Below, piece after piece: positions 46,350-55,192 of a stretch of 64,000 nucleotides of DNA. The notes below the pieces were generated by a model. That model saw only the letters and a program-made list of their open reading frames with translations, was not told the DNA's origin and made no database searches. The number at the start of each line of letters is the position of its first letter. The first letter of the stretch is position 1. Source of the DNA: JBBPZA01 sp038330095 (GTDB lineage Bacteria > Actinomycetota > Thermoleophilia > Solirubrobacterales > Solirubrobacteraceae); contig JBBQNQ010000003.1 of the NCBI GenBank assembly GCA_038330095.1, positions 8,396-72,395 of the forward strand, in the 5' to 3' direction. A program made the position numbers and the translations under genes.

Positions 46350-48473
46350 GTGCGCTGGGACAGCCTAAGGGTCGACGCGGAAGCCGAGCGGCGCCTGCCG
46401 GGCTATCGCGAACCGGCTGTCGTGCGGACTTTCGACGCTCCGGAGGCGCTGGACGTCCGCTTCTACGAAGTACACGCCAAGTCCGCGCTCAAGCAGGTCC
46501 CGAAGGCCTCGCGGATGCCCTTCCAGTGGACGATCAACCCGTACCGGGGGTGCACCCATGCGTGCACCTACTGCACGTCCGGCGACACGCCGATCCTCAC
46601 CGCCGACGGTCGCACCAAGCCGCTCGCCGATCTCCGGGTCGGCGATGGCATCTACGGCACCGTCCGCTCAGGTCGGTACCGCAGGTACGCGATCACGACC
46701 GTCCGGGCCCACTGTTCGACGGTCAAGCAGGCGTACCGCACGTCACTCGACGACGGGACCGCGCTGATCACGAGCGGGGACCATCGATTCCTCAGCGATC
46801 GCGGCTGGAAGTACGTCACCGGAGCTCAGTCTGGGCCGATGCAGCGGCCTCACCTGACCCCTAGCGACGACCTAGTCGGGACCGCTCGCTTCCCGGCTGC
46901 ACCGGAAGCAACCGAGGAGTACCGCCGCGGCTACCTGTGCGGCCTGATAAGGGGCGACGCACATCTGGGATCCCGGGACTACGCGCCGCCGGATCGCGCG
47001 GTTCATCAGCTTCACCGCTTTCGCCTCGCGCTCGTCGACATGGACGCGCTTTGGCGAGCGCGGCGGTACCTGCGCGACTTCGACGTGGCGACTGACGAGT
47101 TCGTGTTCCAGAAGGCCGCGGAAGGCCGCCGCGCAATGGGCGCGATCAGGACGCAGGCCCAGGATCGCGTCGCTCGCATCAAAGAGATCGTCGCATGGCC
47201 GCGCCAATCGTCCGATGGCTGGCGAAAGGGCTTCCTGGCCGGGATCTACGACGCGGAGGGTGGTTACAACGGGGGCATCCTTCGCGTACACAACACCGAT
47301 GAGGAGATCATCGACTGGACGACTTGGTGCCTTCGCCGGCTCGATTTCGACGTCGCTGTCGAGGATCGCCGCCTGCCGAACGGGTTGCGGACCGTGCGGA
47401 TCCGCGGCGGCGTGCCCGAGCATCTCCGTTTCTTCCTCCTCGTCGATCCGGCGATCACGCGCAAGCGCTCGATCGCCGGCACCGCGATCAAGACCGACGT
47501 GACGCGGCGAGTGGTCTCAGTGGAGCCGCTGGGCATGGAGATGCTGCTCTACGACCTCACCACGGGCACAGGCGACTTCGTCTCCAACGGCGTCATCAGC
47601 CACAATTGCTTTGCTCGACCGACGCACACCTACCTCGACATGGACGCGGGCCGGGACTTCGAGCGCGAGATCGTCGTCAAGGTCAACCTGCCGGAGGTGC
47701 TTCGTGCTGAGCTGCGGCGGCCGTCCTGGAAGCGCGAGCACGTTGCCCTCGGCACCAACACCGATCCCTACCAGTGGGTGGAGTCGCGCTACCGGCTGAT
47801 GCCGGAGGTGTGGGAGGCGCTTCGCGACAGCGGGACGCCGTGCTCCGTGCTCACGAAATCCCCTCTGCTTCTGCGCGACATCGGGCTGTTCAAGGAGCTC
47901 GCAGCTCGCGGAGGGTTCACGGCGAACCTCTCGATCCCGACGCTCGACGAGAAGGCCTGGCGAGCGACCGAGCCGCACACGCCCCACCCGCGCAAGCGGC
48001 TTGAGGCGGTTGCCGAGCTCAACCGCGCCGGCGTGCCGACCGGCGTCCTCGTTGCGCCGCTCATGCCGGGGATCAACGATGCGCCCGAGCAGGTCGAGCC
48101 GATCCTCGAGGCCTGCTCGGCAGCGGGGGCGACGCACATCGGCGGGGTCGCGCTGCACCTTCGCGGCGAAGTGCGAGGGATCTTCTTCGACTGGCTGCGC
48201 GCCCACCGTCCGGACCTCGTGCCGCGCTACGAGCAGCTGTACAGCCGTGGCGCGTACGCGCCACCGAACGAGCGCGAGCGACTGGCGCGGATGGTGCGCC
48301 GCGATTCGCCGGCTGAGGCTGTGAGCGGGCGGCTGACGCCGGCCGGGACCATCGACCGCGATCCCGCCCCGGCCCCGGACACGCGGGCGTCGAGCCGCGA
48401 ACCAGACTCGAGCGGCCCGCTTCGGCGCCCGTCGCCGCGTCGTGAGGGGCTCATCCAGGAGTCGCTGTTTTGA
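46350..48473 (+). CDS. Rv2578c-family radical SAM protein interrupted by an intein
   Basis: The 707-residue precursor contains a 362-residue radical SAM host protein related to mycobacterial Rv2578c and a 345-residue intein. The host starts VRWDSLRV at GTG 46350, has NPYRGCTHACTY before the intein and CFARPTHTYLDMD after it, then the TIM-barrel segments ALGTNTDPYQW, LTKSPLLLRDI and APLMPGIND. After splicing, C68-x3-C72-x2-C75 forms the 4Fe-4S site. The host function is unknown; relatives of the spore photolyase-like radical SAM group exist. A Pro/Ser-rich tail ends the protein. Confidence 0.93.
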   Translation: MRWDSLRVDAEAERRLPGYREPAVVRTFDAPEALDVRFYEVHAKSALKQVPKASRMPFQWTINPYRGCTHACTYCTSGDTPILTADGRTKPLADLRVGDGIYGTVRSGRYRRYAITTVRAHCSTVKQAYRTSLDDGTALITSGDHRFLSDRGWKYVTGAQSGPMQRPHLTPSDDLVGTARFPAAPEATEEYRRGYLCGLIRGDAHLGSRDYAPPDRAVHQLHRFRLALVDMDALWRARRYLRDFDVATDEFVFQKAAEGRRAMGAIRTQAQDRVARIKEIVAWPRQSSDGWRKGFLAGIYDAEGGYNGGILRVHNTDEEIIDWTTWCLRRLDFDVAVEDRRLPNGLRTVRIRGGVPEHLRFFLLVDPAITRKRSIAGTAIKTDVTRRVVSVEPLGMEMLLYDLTTGTGDFVSNGVISHNCFARPTHTYLDMDAGRDFEREIVVKVNLPEVLRAELRRPSWKREHVALGTNTDPYQWVESRYRLMPEVWEALRDSGTPCSVLTKSPLLLRDIGLFKELAARGGFTANLSIPTLDEKAWRATEPHTPHPRKRLEAVAELNRAGVPTGVLVAPLMPGINDAPEQVEPILEACSAAGATHIGGVALHLRGEVRGIFFDWLRAHRPDLVPRYEQLYSRGAYAPPNERERLARMVRRDSPAEAVSGRLTPAGTIDRDPAPAPDTRASSREPDSSGPLRRPSPRREGLIQESLF
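46572..47606 (+). mobile_element. Intein with LAGLIDADG homing endonuclease inside the radical SAM gene
   Basis: The intein starts with Cys (CTSGDTPILTADG, block A) and ends with VISHN before the +1 Cys of the host (block G), preceded by LLYDLTTGTGDFVSNG (block F). SGDHRF is the block B histidine. Two DOD motifs of a homing endonuclease are visible: LCGLIRGDAHLG and FLAGIYDAEGGY, both keeping the catalytic acidic residue, so it may be active. It splits the CxxxCxxC motif so that the third cysteine is the splicing nucleophile. A similar position is known in other members of this family. Confidence 0.93.
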
Positions 48474-48544
48474 TCGTGTGTTGCCTCCTTGCATAAGTCG
48501 CCGTGGAGTGAAACCGTCGGCGAACCCCGACGTTATTGAGGAAG

Positions 48545-49543
48545 ATGCCGCTCTTTCGCCGTGAGAAGCCCACCCCGATTCGCGACCGGTCGGGCCAGGT
48601 ACGCGACATGTTCGCGACGAAGAGCCACTCCTGGGAGGAGGCGGGGCTCGCCAAGCAGCTGAGCGCGCGAGCCGCTCGCCGAGCACGCACGCAGCTCCTG
48701 TTCGTCATACCGTTGCTCACAGGCGTCCTACTGCTCTACGCCTACCGCGACGACGTCTTCGGGCCCAACGCGAACCGCGAGGTGCGAATCGGGACCGTCG
48801 TCGCCCTGGTCATCCTGGGATGGGCGATCGCGCGGGACATCGGCCGGGCGATGGGGCCGAGCCTCTTCAGGCGCATGGACCCCAGCACCGCCGGGACGTT
48901 CGGCTTCCTCATCCGCCTGGCGACGGTGGGCCTCACCCTGCTGGTCGCCCTTCGCATCGCGGGCTTGGACCCGCGAGCGCTGGCCGTCGGCGGCGCGTTC
49001 ACGGCGGTGATCATCGGCCTCGCCGCGCAGCAGACGCTCGGCAACCTCATCGCCGGCATGGTGCTGCTCAGCGCGCGGCCGTTCCGGGTGGGCGAGCGGA
49101 TCAAGCTCGCCGGCGGCGGGATCGAGGTCGAGGGAATCGTCAGCTCGCTCGGCCTGCTCTACACGGTCCTGTCCAGCGGCGAGGACACGATCATGGTGCC
49201 CAACAGCGCCGTGCTCGGCCAGGCGATCACCCCCCTGCGCGAGCCCGACTCGGTCGATCTGCGCGCCCGCCTGCGCGTGGGGGTCAAGCCGAGCGACGTG
49301 CAGGCCCTGCTCAACGAGCGGATCACCGTCTCCACCCGCACGGCGCCGCGAATCGTGCTAGAGGAGGTCGACGGAGACGAGGTGGTGGTACGGATCCTCG
49401 CGACTCCCGAGCTCGCCGCGGACGGCCCGACGCTCGCCGACGAGATCCTCACCGCGGTCCACGACGTGACCGCGACGGACGCGGCGCTGCCGACGGTCGT
49501 CCGCGGGCCGGATCCCGCCTCGCGCAGCTCGCTGGAGCGCTGA
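48545..49543 (+). CDS. MscS-family mechanosensitive ion channel protein
   Basis: The protein (332 aa) has about four membrane helices and the MscS signature in the pore helix and beta domain: GLAAQQTLGNLIAGMVLLSARPF, then VGERIKLAGGGIEVEGIV and IMVPNSAVLGQ. Such channels release solutes upon osmotic downshock or act in signalling. The ATG at 48545 directly follows GAGGAAG; a TTG at 48536 would give a slightly longer N-terminus. It is 71 nt downstream of the radical SAM gene. Confidence 0.9.
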   Translation: MPLFRREKPTPIRDRSGQVRDMFATKSHSWEEAGLAKQLSARAARRARTQLLFVIPLLTGVLLLYAYRDDVFGPNANREVRIGTVVALVILGWAIARDIGRAMGPSLFRRMDPSTAGTFGFLIRLATVGLTLLVALRIAGLDPRALAVGGAFTAVIIGLAAQQTLGNLIAGMVLLSARPFRVGERIKLAGGGIEVEGIVSSLGLLYTVLSSGEDTIMVPNSAVLGQAITPLREPDSVDLRARLRVGVKPSDVQALLNERITVSTRTAPRIVLEEVDGDEVVVRILATPELAADGPTLADEILTAVHDVTATDAALPTVVRGPDPASRSSLER

Positions 49544-49569
49544 ACCCGTACGAGGCGCCGTCTCGGCGG

Positions 49570-50361
49570 CTATCGCTTGGAACGCTGCGCATCGCCGACA
49601 CGGGCGGCGATGGCGTCGGCGCCGAGGCGCTGCTGCAGGCGGGCCACCGCGGTCGGGGCGGCTCCCGCGGCGGCTGCGCCGAGGCGCATTGGCAGAGGGG
49701 CGACGTCCACCTCGGCGCGGTCGCGCTCGATCGCCTGGACGACCGCGCGGCCGACGTCTTCGGGGCGGCGCCGGCCCGCGAAGCGAGGGAGCTCGACGCC
49801 CGTGTCCGCGAACATCCCCGCCGCCTCGATGGGACCCGGGAACACGCACGAGACCCCGACGCCCTGCGCCCGCAGGTCCTGGCGCAGGCCCATCGCGAAC
49901 CCGCGCAGGCCGAACTTGGTCGCGGAGTAGATCGCCGAGCCGCTCGTCGCGATCTTGCCCGACAGGGAGGAGACGAAGACGAGGTGGCCCGAGCGCCGGG
50001 CGGCCATCCCCGCCCCCAGGAGCTGGGCGAGGACGATCGGCGCGCGCAGGTTGACGGCGAGCGCGCGGTCGATCTGCTCCTCGCTGTAGTCGTCCAGGCG
50101 CCCGGAGGCCGGCAGCGCGGCGTTTGCCACCAGCACGTCGACCGCCCCGGCACGCTCGGAGAGCCGCCCGACGTCCCGCCGATCGGCGAGATCGGCCCCC
50201 AGGACCTCGCCTCCGGTCTCGCGCGCCAGATCCTCGAGTACCTCGACCCGGCGCCCGGTGAGCACGAGCTGCGCGCCCCGCTCAGCCAGGGCGCGCGCGA
50301 TCGCGTGGCCCAGGCCGCCGGTCGCGCCGGTCAGCAGCGTGCGCTTGCCCGCGAGCTCCAT
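49570..50361 (-). CDS. Short-chain dehydrogenase/reductase
   Basis: The 263-residue Rossmann-fold oxidoreductase has the cofactor loop TGATGGLGHAIA, NAALP, SSLSGK and the catalytic YSATK. ATG at 50361 gives MELAGKRTLLTG, the family N-terminus. It lies 13 nt downstream of the FIST-domain gene on the same strand, suggesting cotranscription. The substrate cannot be predicted; the C-terminal 30 residues are Ala-rich. Confidence 0.88.
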   Translation of the reverse strand: MELAGKRTLLTGATGGLGHAIARALAERGAQLVLTGRRVEVLEDLARETGGEVLGADLADRRDVGRLSERAGAVDVLVANAALPASGRLDDYSEEQIDRALAVNLRAPIVLAQLLGAGMAARRSGHLVFVSSLSGKIATSGSAIYSATKFGLRGFAMGLRQDLRAQGVGVSCVFPGPIEAAGMFADTGVELPRFAGRRRPEDVGRAVVQAIERDRAEVDVAPLPMRLGAAAAGAAPTAVARLQQRLGADAIAARVGDAQRSKR

Positions 50362-50374
50362 CCTGAGGCGCAGC

Positions 50375-51532
50375 CTACGCGCCGAAGATCGCGACCGTCG
50401 CCGTGAACCCGTGCAGGAAGCTCGACGTGCCCACCGGCCCGATCTCGCCGGCCGCGAAGAATCCCGCGGCCGGGGCGCCGGCCAGCGCGCGCTCCAGGGC
50501 CCCGGCGTCATGGTCTGGCTCGTCGAACATCGCCCTTCCCCGACCGTTGCAGCTGAAGACCAGCGCGCCCGCCGCGTCGCCGCCCAGCGCCCGGGCGCGC
50601 ACGTCGAGGCTGTCGCGCAGGTCGAGGTCGGCCGACCGCGCGTCGCGCACGTGCAGGCGCACGACCTGACCCTCGCCCACGGCGGCCCCCACAGCGATCG
50701 TCTCGTGCTCGGGGTCGGCGCCCAGCAGGCCGCGGACCAGGAAGTCGCCGCGCTCGTAGTCGGGCTTCGGCTCCCCGGTGACGATTCCCAGCAGCAGCCC
50801 GTGGGAGATCATGTCGCGCTCCTGCTCCTCGAGCCCGTCGATGACCTCGCGCAGCTTGACCAGCGCCGGCCGGCCCGCGAGCTCGTGGACGATGTTGCCT
50901 TCCGCCGCGGTGATGGTCATCTCCGGGCCGATCGGAGCGGCGCCCTGGGACACGCAGGGGAGAAGGTCGACGCCCTCGAGCCGCACGCCCACGGCCCCTT
51001 CGTCCACCAGCTCCTCGCCGGAGAACAGAGCCGCCGTCCCGTCCGGGGTGCGCGCGCTCGCGAGTCCTCCCAGGATCGGCATGCCCGGGACGCGGCCTCC
51101 CAGGTCGTGCAGCAGCCCGTCGGTCGGGAAGCTGTAGGGGTCGGCGAGCAGGATCGCACCCGACGCTCCGTCGAAGTCGGGCAAGCCGGTGACCGCCACC
51201 CCCTGCTCGAGTCGCTGGGAGGTCGCGTGGAAGGGCTCGACCTCGCCGCCGTCGAGCGCCGCTGCCCACACGGCTACGGCGGTCCCGTCCTCGACCTCGC
51301 GCCCGCAGGCCAGGACACCGCCGGCGCCGCAGCCGATCAGCGCCTGGGGGAGGAGGGCCTCGTGCACTCCTTCGAGCGTCGCCTCCGGCGCGGCGAGGTG
51401 ACCCCCAGTCGCGAACACTGCAGCGAGGTCGGCGCGCTCGCCCCCGAGCCCGTCGCGGGCAGCGCCGGCCGCCTCGATCCCGCCGAGCCGGACATCAGGG
51501 GCGGTGGACAGCCCGCAGCCGATCCTGACCAT
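50375..51532 (-). CDS. FIST-domain sensory protein
   Basis: The 385-residue protein has FIST N and FIST C domains, found in sensors proposed to bind small ligands such as amino acids. Features are GLSTAPD at the start, ALIGCGAGGVLACGRE, a central DPYSFPTDGLLHDL with PILGGLASA, and a C-terminal ALVFSCNGRGRAMF with GFFAAGEIGPVG. No output domain is attached, so it may act with a separate partner. It starts 23 nt from miaA on the other strand, so their promoters must overlap. Confidence 0.85.
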   Translation of the reverse strand: MVRIGCGLSTAPDVRLGGIEAAGAARDGLGGERADLAAVFATGGHLAAPEATLEGVHEALLPQALIGCGAGGVLACGREVEDGTAVAVWAAALDGGEVEPFHATSQRLEQGVAVTGLPDFDGASGAILLADPYSFPTDGLLHDLGGRVPGMPILGGLASARTPDGTAALFSGEELVDEGAVGVRLEGVDLLPCVSQGAAPIGPEMTITAAEGNIVHELAGRPALVKLREVIDGLEEQERDMISHGLLLGIVTGEPKPDYERGDFLVRGLLGADPEHETIAVGAAVGEGQVVRLHVRDARSADLDLRDSLDVRARALGGDAAGALVFSCNGRGRAMFDEPDHDAGALERALAGAPAAGFFAAGEIGPVGTSSFLHGFTATVAIFGA

Positions 51533-51555
51533 GTATTCACCATACTCCCGCGGTC

Positions 51556-52500
51556 GTGCCCCCCGCCGCCGCTTCGGTAGTCGCCCTCTTCGGCCCGACC
51601 GGCGTGGGCAAGACCTCGGTAGCGATCGCGCTCGCCGAGCTGCTGCGCGAGCGCGGGGAGGACCCGGTCGCGGTCGCGGCCGATGCGCTGCAGGTCTACG
51701 AAGGCCTCGCGACGCTGACCGGCGCTCCCACCGCAGCCGAGCGCGCCCGCCTGGAGCACCGGCTCGTCGGAGTGGTGCCCGTTGACCGCAAGTTTTCGGT
51801 GGCCCAGTACGCGCGTATGGCCCACGCGGAGATCGACGCACTGCTCGCCGCCGGCCGGCGGCCGCTCGTCGTGGGGGGGACAGGGCTCTACCTGCGGGCG
51901 GCGGTCGCGCAGCTCGCGCTGCGCCCGCCGCCGCGTCCCGGCGCGCGCGAGCGCCGCCAGGCGCAGCTCGCGACGCGCGGCGCCGGCGCGCTACACGCCG
52001 AGCTTGCCGCCCGTGCGCCGCAGACAGCGCAGGCAATCGACCCCAACGATCGCCACCGCATCGTCCGCGCGCTGGAGCTGCTGGACGCCGGCGCGCTCGA
52101 GCCTCCGCCATCCGAGTCCGAGCTCTGGACCGCGCGCACGCGTCACCCGACCGTCCTCGCCGGGCTCACGATGGACCGCGAGACCCTGACCGCACGGATC
52201 GATGCCCGTGTGGCTGCGATCGTCGACGCCGGCGCGGCCGATGAGGTGCGCCGCGCCGCGCGGGCGGGGGCCTCGCCCACGGCCCGCAAGGCGCTCGGCT
52301 TCGCCGACCTCGAGCGCGGCGACGTCGATGCGATGCGGCGCGCCACGCGCCGGTTCGCCCGGCGCCAGCTCACCTGGATGCGCAAGCTGGCCGACGTGCA
52401 CACGATCGACGTCACAGGCCGCGCGTCCGGCGACGTCGCACGCGAGATCCTCGCCCTTGTCCCCGACGCGCACGTACCTCGACGACCTGCTGCATCGTGA
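51556..52500 (+). CDS. miaA: tRNA dimethylallyltransferase
   Basis: MiaA transfers the dimethylallyl group to A37 of tRNA, making the substrate of MiaB. The 314-residue protein has the P-loop GPTGVGKTS, ADALQVYEGL, VGGTGLYLRA, NDRHRIVRALE and the C-terminal RRQLTWMRKL. GTG start at 51556 lies in the short divergent gap with the FIST gene. At the DSxQVY motif it reads DALQVY, a Ser to Ala change. Confidence 0.95.
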   Translation: MPPAAASVVALFGPTGVGKTSVAIALAELLRERGEDPVAVAADALQVYEGLATLTGAPTAAERARLEHRLVGVVPVDRKFSVAQYARMAHAEIDALLAAGRRPLVVGGTGLYLRAAVAQLALRPPPRPGARERRQAQLATRGAGALHAELAARAPQTAQAIDPNDRHRIVRALELLDAGALEPPPSESELWTARTRHPTVLAGLTMDRETLTARIDARVAAIVDAGAADEVRRAARAGASPTARKALGFADLERGDVDAMRRATRRFARRQLTWMRKLADVHTIDVTGRASGDVAREILALVPDAHVPRRPAAS

Positions 52501-52524
52501 CGGGATCTCCCGTGCGAAACGTCT

Positions 52525-52983
52525 CTACTTGACGACGAGGATTCCCTTCATGCCCTTCTGCCGGTGGGAGTCGACCGGGCAGTAGTACGTGTACTTGCCC
52601 GGCTTGAGGTTGACACTCACGGTGGAGACGCCTCCGGGCTGCACTGTCGCGCCGTCCTTGTCCAGGCCGTTGCCCTCGATGGCGATCGCGTGAGGGAGGC
52701 CGCTCGTCCCGGGGTTGGTCATGACCAGGCTGACGTTGCCGGCCTTCGCCTTCAGGCCCTTGCGGGGGTTGAAGTAGAAGCCGCCGTCCTCGTCGGCCGC
52801 GAGCTTGACCTGCTCACCACCGGCAGCCCCGCCACTGCTCGCCGCCGTCGACGAGGCCTTGGGCGACGAGCTCGCACTCGACGAGCTCGAGCTGTTGTTG
52901 TCGCTGCCGCAGCCCGCGAGCACGACGACGAAGCCGCCGAAGGCGAGAAGGGCAATCGTCGCACGGCGTAGTGCCTGGGTCAT
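52525..52983 (-). CDS. Cupredoxin-domain lipoprotein
   Basis: The 152-residue protein has a lipoprotein signal with lipobox LAGC (Cys25), a Ser/Ala-rich linker and a cupredoxin domain. Probable type 1 copper ligands are H98 (LPHAI), C135 (YYCPVDSH), H140 and M145 (QKGMKG). It resembles small blue copper electron carriers and plastocyanin-like proteins attached to the membrane surface. It is convergent with miaA, 25 nt away. No redox partner is nearby. Confidence 0.88.
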   Translation of the reverse strand: MTQALRRATIALLAFGGFVVVLAGCGSDNNSSSSSSASSSPKASSTAASSGGAAGGEQVKLAADEDGGFYFNPRKGLKAKAGNVSLVMTNPGTSGLPHAIAIEGNGLDKDGATVQPGGVSTVSVNLKPGKYTYYCPVDSHRQKGMKGILVVK

Positions 52984-53044
52984 CTGAACTCCCTTTCGCG
53001 AGTTGTCGGCGCGGGATACGACGAGCGGCGGGAGCTGGTTCGAT

Positions 53045-53346
53045 TCCGGCTGAGGAGTGCGCGAGCCCCGCGCTCCACGCCCACTCGAACTCGCTGCGCA
53101 GGCCGTCCTCGAGCCTCACCGCCGGCTCGAAGCCGAGCTCGGCCCGGGCCCGCGAGGTGTCGGCTCCCGTGTCGCGGACGTCGCCGCGCTCGCCGGCGAG
53201 ATGCTCGACGGTCAGCGGCCGGCCGGCGAAGGCCTCGATCAGCTCGAGCGCGTGAGTGAGGCTGACCGGGGAGCCCCGCCGATGTTGTAGACCCGCCCGG
53301 CGACGTCGATGTCCATGTTCGCCGCTTCTCTCGCTTGCGGAATTCG
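53045..53346 (-). pseudogene. C-terminal remnant of an NAD-dependent sugar epimerase, frameshifted
   Basis: On the - strand VAGRVYNIGG is encoded up to about 53275 and then, in another frame, SPVSLTHALELIEAFAGRPL, GERGDVRDTGADTSRARAELGFEP and EDGLRSEFEWAW. Together these match the end of UDP-sugar epimerases, where YNIGGGSPVSL is continuous; one base seems missing from a run of G. The Rossmann N-terminal half is absent. It occupies the 415-nt space between the cupredoxin and globin genes. A sequencing error could mimic the shift, but the missing N-terminus shows decay. Confidence 0.7.
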
Positions 53347-53398
53347 TTCGCACGAGCTCGCTCCCGCGAGTGAGCGGGCGTGCGCTATCTATGTCGTC

Positions 53399-53848
53399 AT
53401 GCCCACGCTGTTCCAGCACGCGGGTGGTGAGGAGGCGCTGCACCGCCTCGAGCAGGTCTTCTACGACAGCGTCCTCGCCGACCCCCTGCTGCAACCGTTG
53501 TTCGGCGCCGGACAGCCCGAACACGTCGACCACCTGACCGCGTTCACGGCCGAGTCCTTCGGCGGTCCGGCTCGCTTCTCGCGCGAGCTGGGCTTCGCGC
53601 ACCTCATCTCCGTGCACCGCGGCCTGAAGATCACCGAGGAGCAGCGCCGGCGGTTCGTCGAGCTCTACTTGGCGGCGCTCGATGCGGCCGAGATGCCGGA
53701 TGACCACGCGTTTCGCGGGGCCGTGCGCGAGCACGTCGAGTTCGGCTCCGAGGTCGCGATGCAGAACTCCCACGCCGACACCGACGACGAACTCCACCCG
53801 CTCCGCGAGGTCCCGCGCTGGACGTGGCCGGGCGACGGAATCGAGTGA
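53399..53848 (+). CDS. Truncated hemoglobin, group II (trHbO-like)
   Basis: The 149-residue protein is a 2-on-2 globin. It has TLFQHAGGEEALHRLEQVFYD, DPLLQPLF, and the proximal His, probably H73, in ISVHRGLKITEEQRRRF, with F/Y and W residues as in trHbO (WTWPGDG near the end). Members bind oxygen or NO. The ATG at 53399 was chosen as it begins the conserved helix A; an upstream in-frame start at 53309 is less convincing. The next gene starts right after its stop, so cotranscription is likely. Confidence 0.9.
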   Translation: MPTLFQHAGGEEALHRLEQVFYDSVLADPLLQPLFGAGQPEHVDHLTAFTAESFGGPARFSRELGFAHLISVHRGLKITEEQRRRFVELYLAALDAAEMPDDHAFRGAVREHVEFGSEVAMQNSHADTDDELHPLREVPRWTWPGDGIE

Positions 53849-54742
53849 GTGCTTCCGGATCGGGCCGTGGGTTGGGTGACCGAGGTATTCGGTCGTGGGA
53901 GCCGGGTGGTGTGGGCTCGGCGCCTGCGGTTGGGTGGCTGGCACGTCAACCACGCGCTTGACGCCGTAGACGCCGACGGTCGCACCCACCGTCTGGTGCT
54001 TCGACGCTGGGCTCGGCCCGGCTGGGAGGTAGACGACCCCGACTACACCGTGCAGCGCGAGACCCGGGTGCTCGAGCTGCTGCGCTCGACGCAGGTTCCC
54101 GCACCGGCGCTGGTCGCGGCCGACCCCGAGGGCGCGCGCTGTGACGTGCCCGCGATGCTGCTCACCCGCCTGGCCGGTCACCCGCCGCGCGCGGCGGACA
54201 CCGGCGCCGACGGGTTCTGCCGTCAGCTGGCCGAGACCCTCGCGCGGATCCACGACGTCAACAGCACGGCGCAATCCGCGCTCGACGCGTACAGGCTCTA
54301 TTACGAGCGCCCGCGGGCGACCCCGGCCCGCTGGATGCCGGCCACGCCGGTCTGGAGGCAGGCGACCGCGGCCGTGCGCGGGCCGCCGCCACAGACCACC
54401 ATGACGCTGATCCATCGCGACTATCACCCGGAGAACACGCTGTGGTCGCGGCGTCGCCTCACCGGTGTGGTGGACTGGACCCAGGCTTGTTGTGGCCCAC
54501 CCGCGCTCGACCTCGGCCACATGCGCTGGAACCTCGTCGCTGACCACGGCCAATCCGTCGCCGATCGGTTTCTGGCCTGCTACCGAGCAACGATCGGAGC
54601 AGCCTTCGACGACCAGCCCTACTGGGACCTCGTCAGCCTCCTCGATCTGCTGCTCGACGGCGACGACCCAGGCGACATCGACCCTCACGACCTGTCGCGC
54701 TTCGAGGACTACGCGGCGACGCTGCTCTCGCGGCGCAAGTGA
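53849..54742 (+). CDS. Aminoglycoside phosphotransferase-like kinase (APH/choline kinase family)
   Basis: The 297-residue protein is a small-molecule kinase of the APH fold. The catalytic loop HRDYHPEN has H189 and D191, and the Mg-binding segment is VVDWTQACCGPPALDLGHM. The N-terminal lobe has the VNHALDAV and RLVLRRW strands. The GTG start follows the globin stop directly. These enzymes phosphorylate diverse alcohols; there is no reason to call it drug resistance. The substrate is unknown. Confidence 0.86.
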   Translation: MLPDRAVGWVTEVFGRGSRVVWARRLRLGGWHVNHALDAVDADGRTHRLVLRRWARPGWEVDDPDYTVQRETRVLELLRSTQVPAPALVAADPEGARCDVPAMLLTRLAGHPPRAADTGADGFCRQLAETLARIHDVNSTAQSALDAYRLYYERPRATPARWMPATPVWRQATAAVRGPPPQTTMTLIHRDYHPENTLWSRRRLTGVVDWTQACCGPPALDLGHMRWNLVADHGQSVADRFLACYRATIGAAFDDQPYWDLVSLLDLLLDGDDPGDIDPHDLSRFEDYAATLLSRRK

Positions 54743-54760
54743 GCGTCACGCAACGGCATC

Positions 54761-54779
54761 GGTCCTAGGACCTATGTCC
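54761..54779. promoter_or_regulatory. Overlapping palindromes upstream of the small secreted protein gene
   Basis: GGTCCTAGGACC at 54761-54772 is a perfect 12-bp palindrome and overlaps GGAC-CTAT-GTCC at 54768-54779. The second form resembles, at about two-thirds of the positions, the DosR-type box (GGGACT-GTCCC pattern) of mycobacteria. No dosR is in the window. It lies 69 nt before the start of the next gene. Confidence 0.35.
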
Positions 54780-54847
54780 AATGGTGAACGCGACCGGGCC
54801 GCTGCCACTCTGACCGCGTCAACCGAAGCAACGACAGGAGGCAGCAA

Positions 54848-55192
54848 GTGGGTAAGCGCGGACCAACTCTTCTACTCATCCTCACGACGGCAGGCGTGGG
54901 TGCCGTTCCGGCCGGAATCGCCGTGGCCAAGAACGGCGCCGACGACCCGGCGGGTCACGTCCGGGGCGGCCACGGCGCCGACGACCCGGCTGGCAAGGTC
55001 CGGCACCGGGCGGCCGACGACCGCACCGTTGACGCCCGTCGCGGGCGCGGCAAGGACGACCCCGCAGGCGACGACGCGCAGCCGCGGCGGGTAGATCTCG
55101 ACGAGCAGGCTGCGCAGCTGGCGCACCGCCGAGCGCGAGGTGTCCTCGGCGCGGCCGGTCGTCGGAACGCCGCGCTTGCCGCGCCGACGTAA
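54848..55192 (+). CDS. Small secreted hypothetical protein with DDPAG repeats
   Basis: The 114-residue product has a strong AGGAGG site before its GTG start and a likely signal peptide (LLLILTTAGVGAVPAGIAVA). The mature part has at least three copies of (G/K)xDDPAG(H/K/D) within 50 residues, rich in Asp, Gly and His or Arg, followed by an Arg/Ala-rich tail. It has no recognised family; repeats of this type may bind metal or be structural. A 128-aa antisense frame (54872-55258) exists but lacks comparable signals. Confidence 0.55.
   Translation: MGKRGPTLLLILTTAGVGAVPAGIAVAKNGADDPAGHVRGGHGADDPAGKVRHRAADDRTVDARRGRGKDDPAGDDAQPRRVDLDEQAAQLAHRRARGVLGAAGRRNAALAAPT

Noticed and set aside
53309..53398. 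Upstream start extending the globin by 30 residues
   Set aside because: The added residues do not match globins and lie over the epimerase remnant; ATG at 53399 starts the conserved helix.
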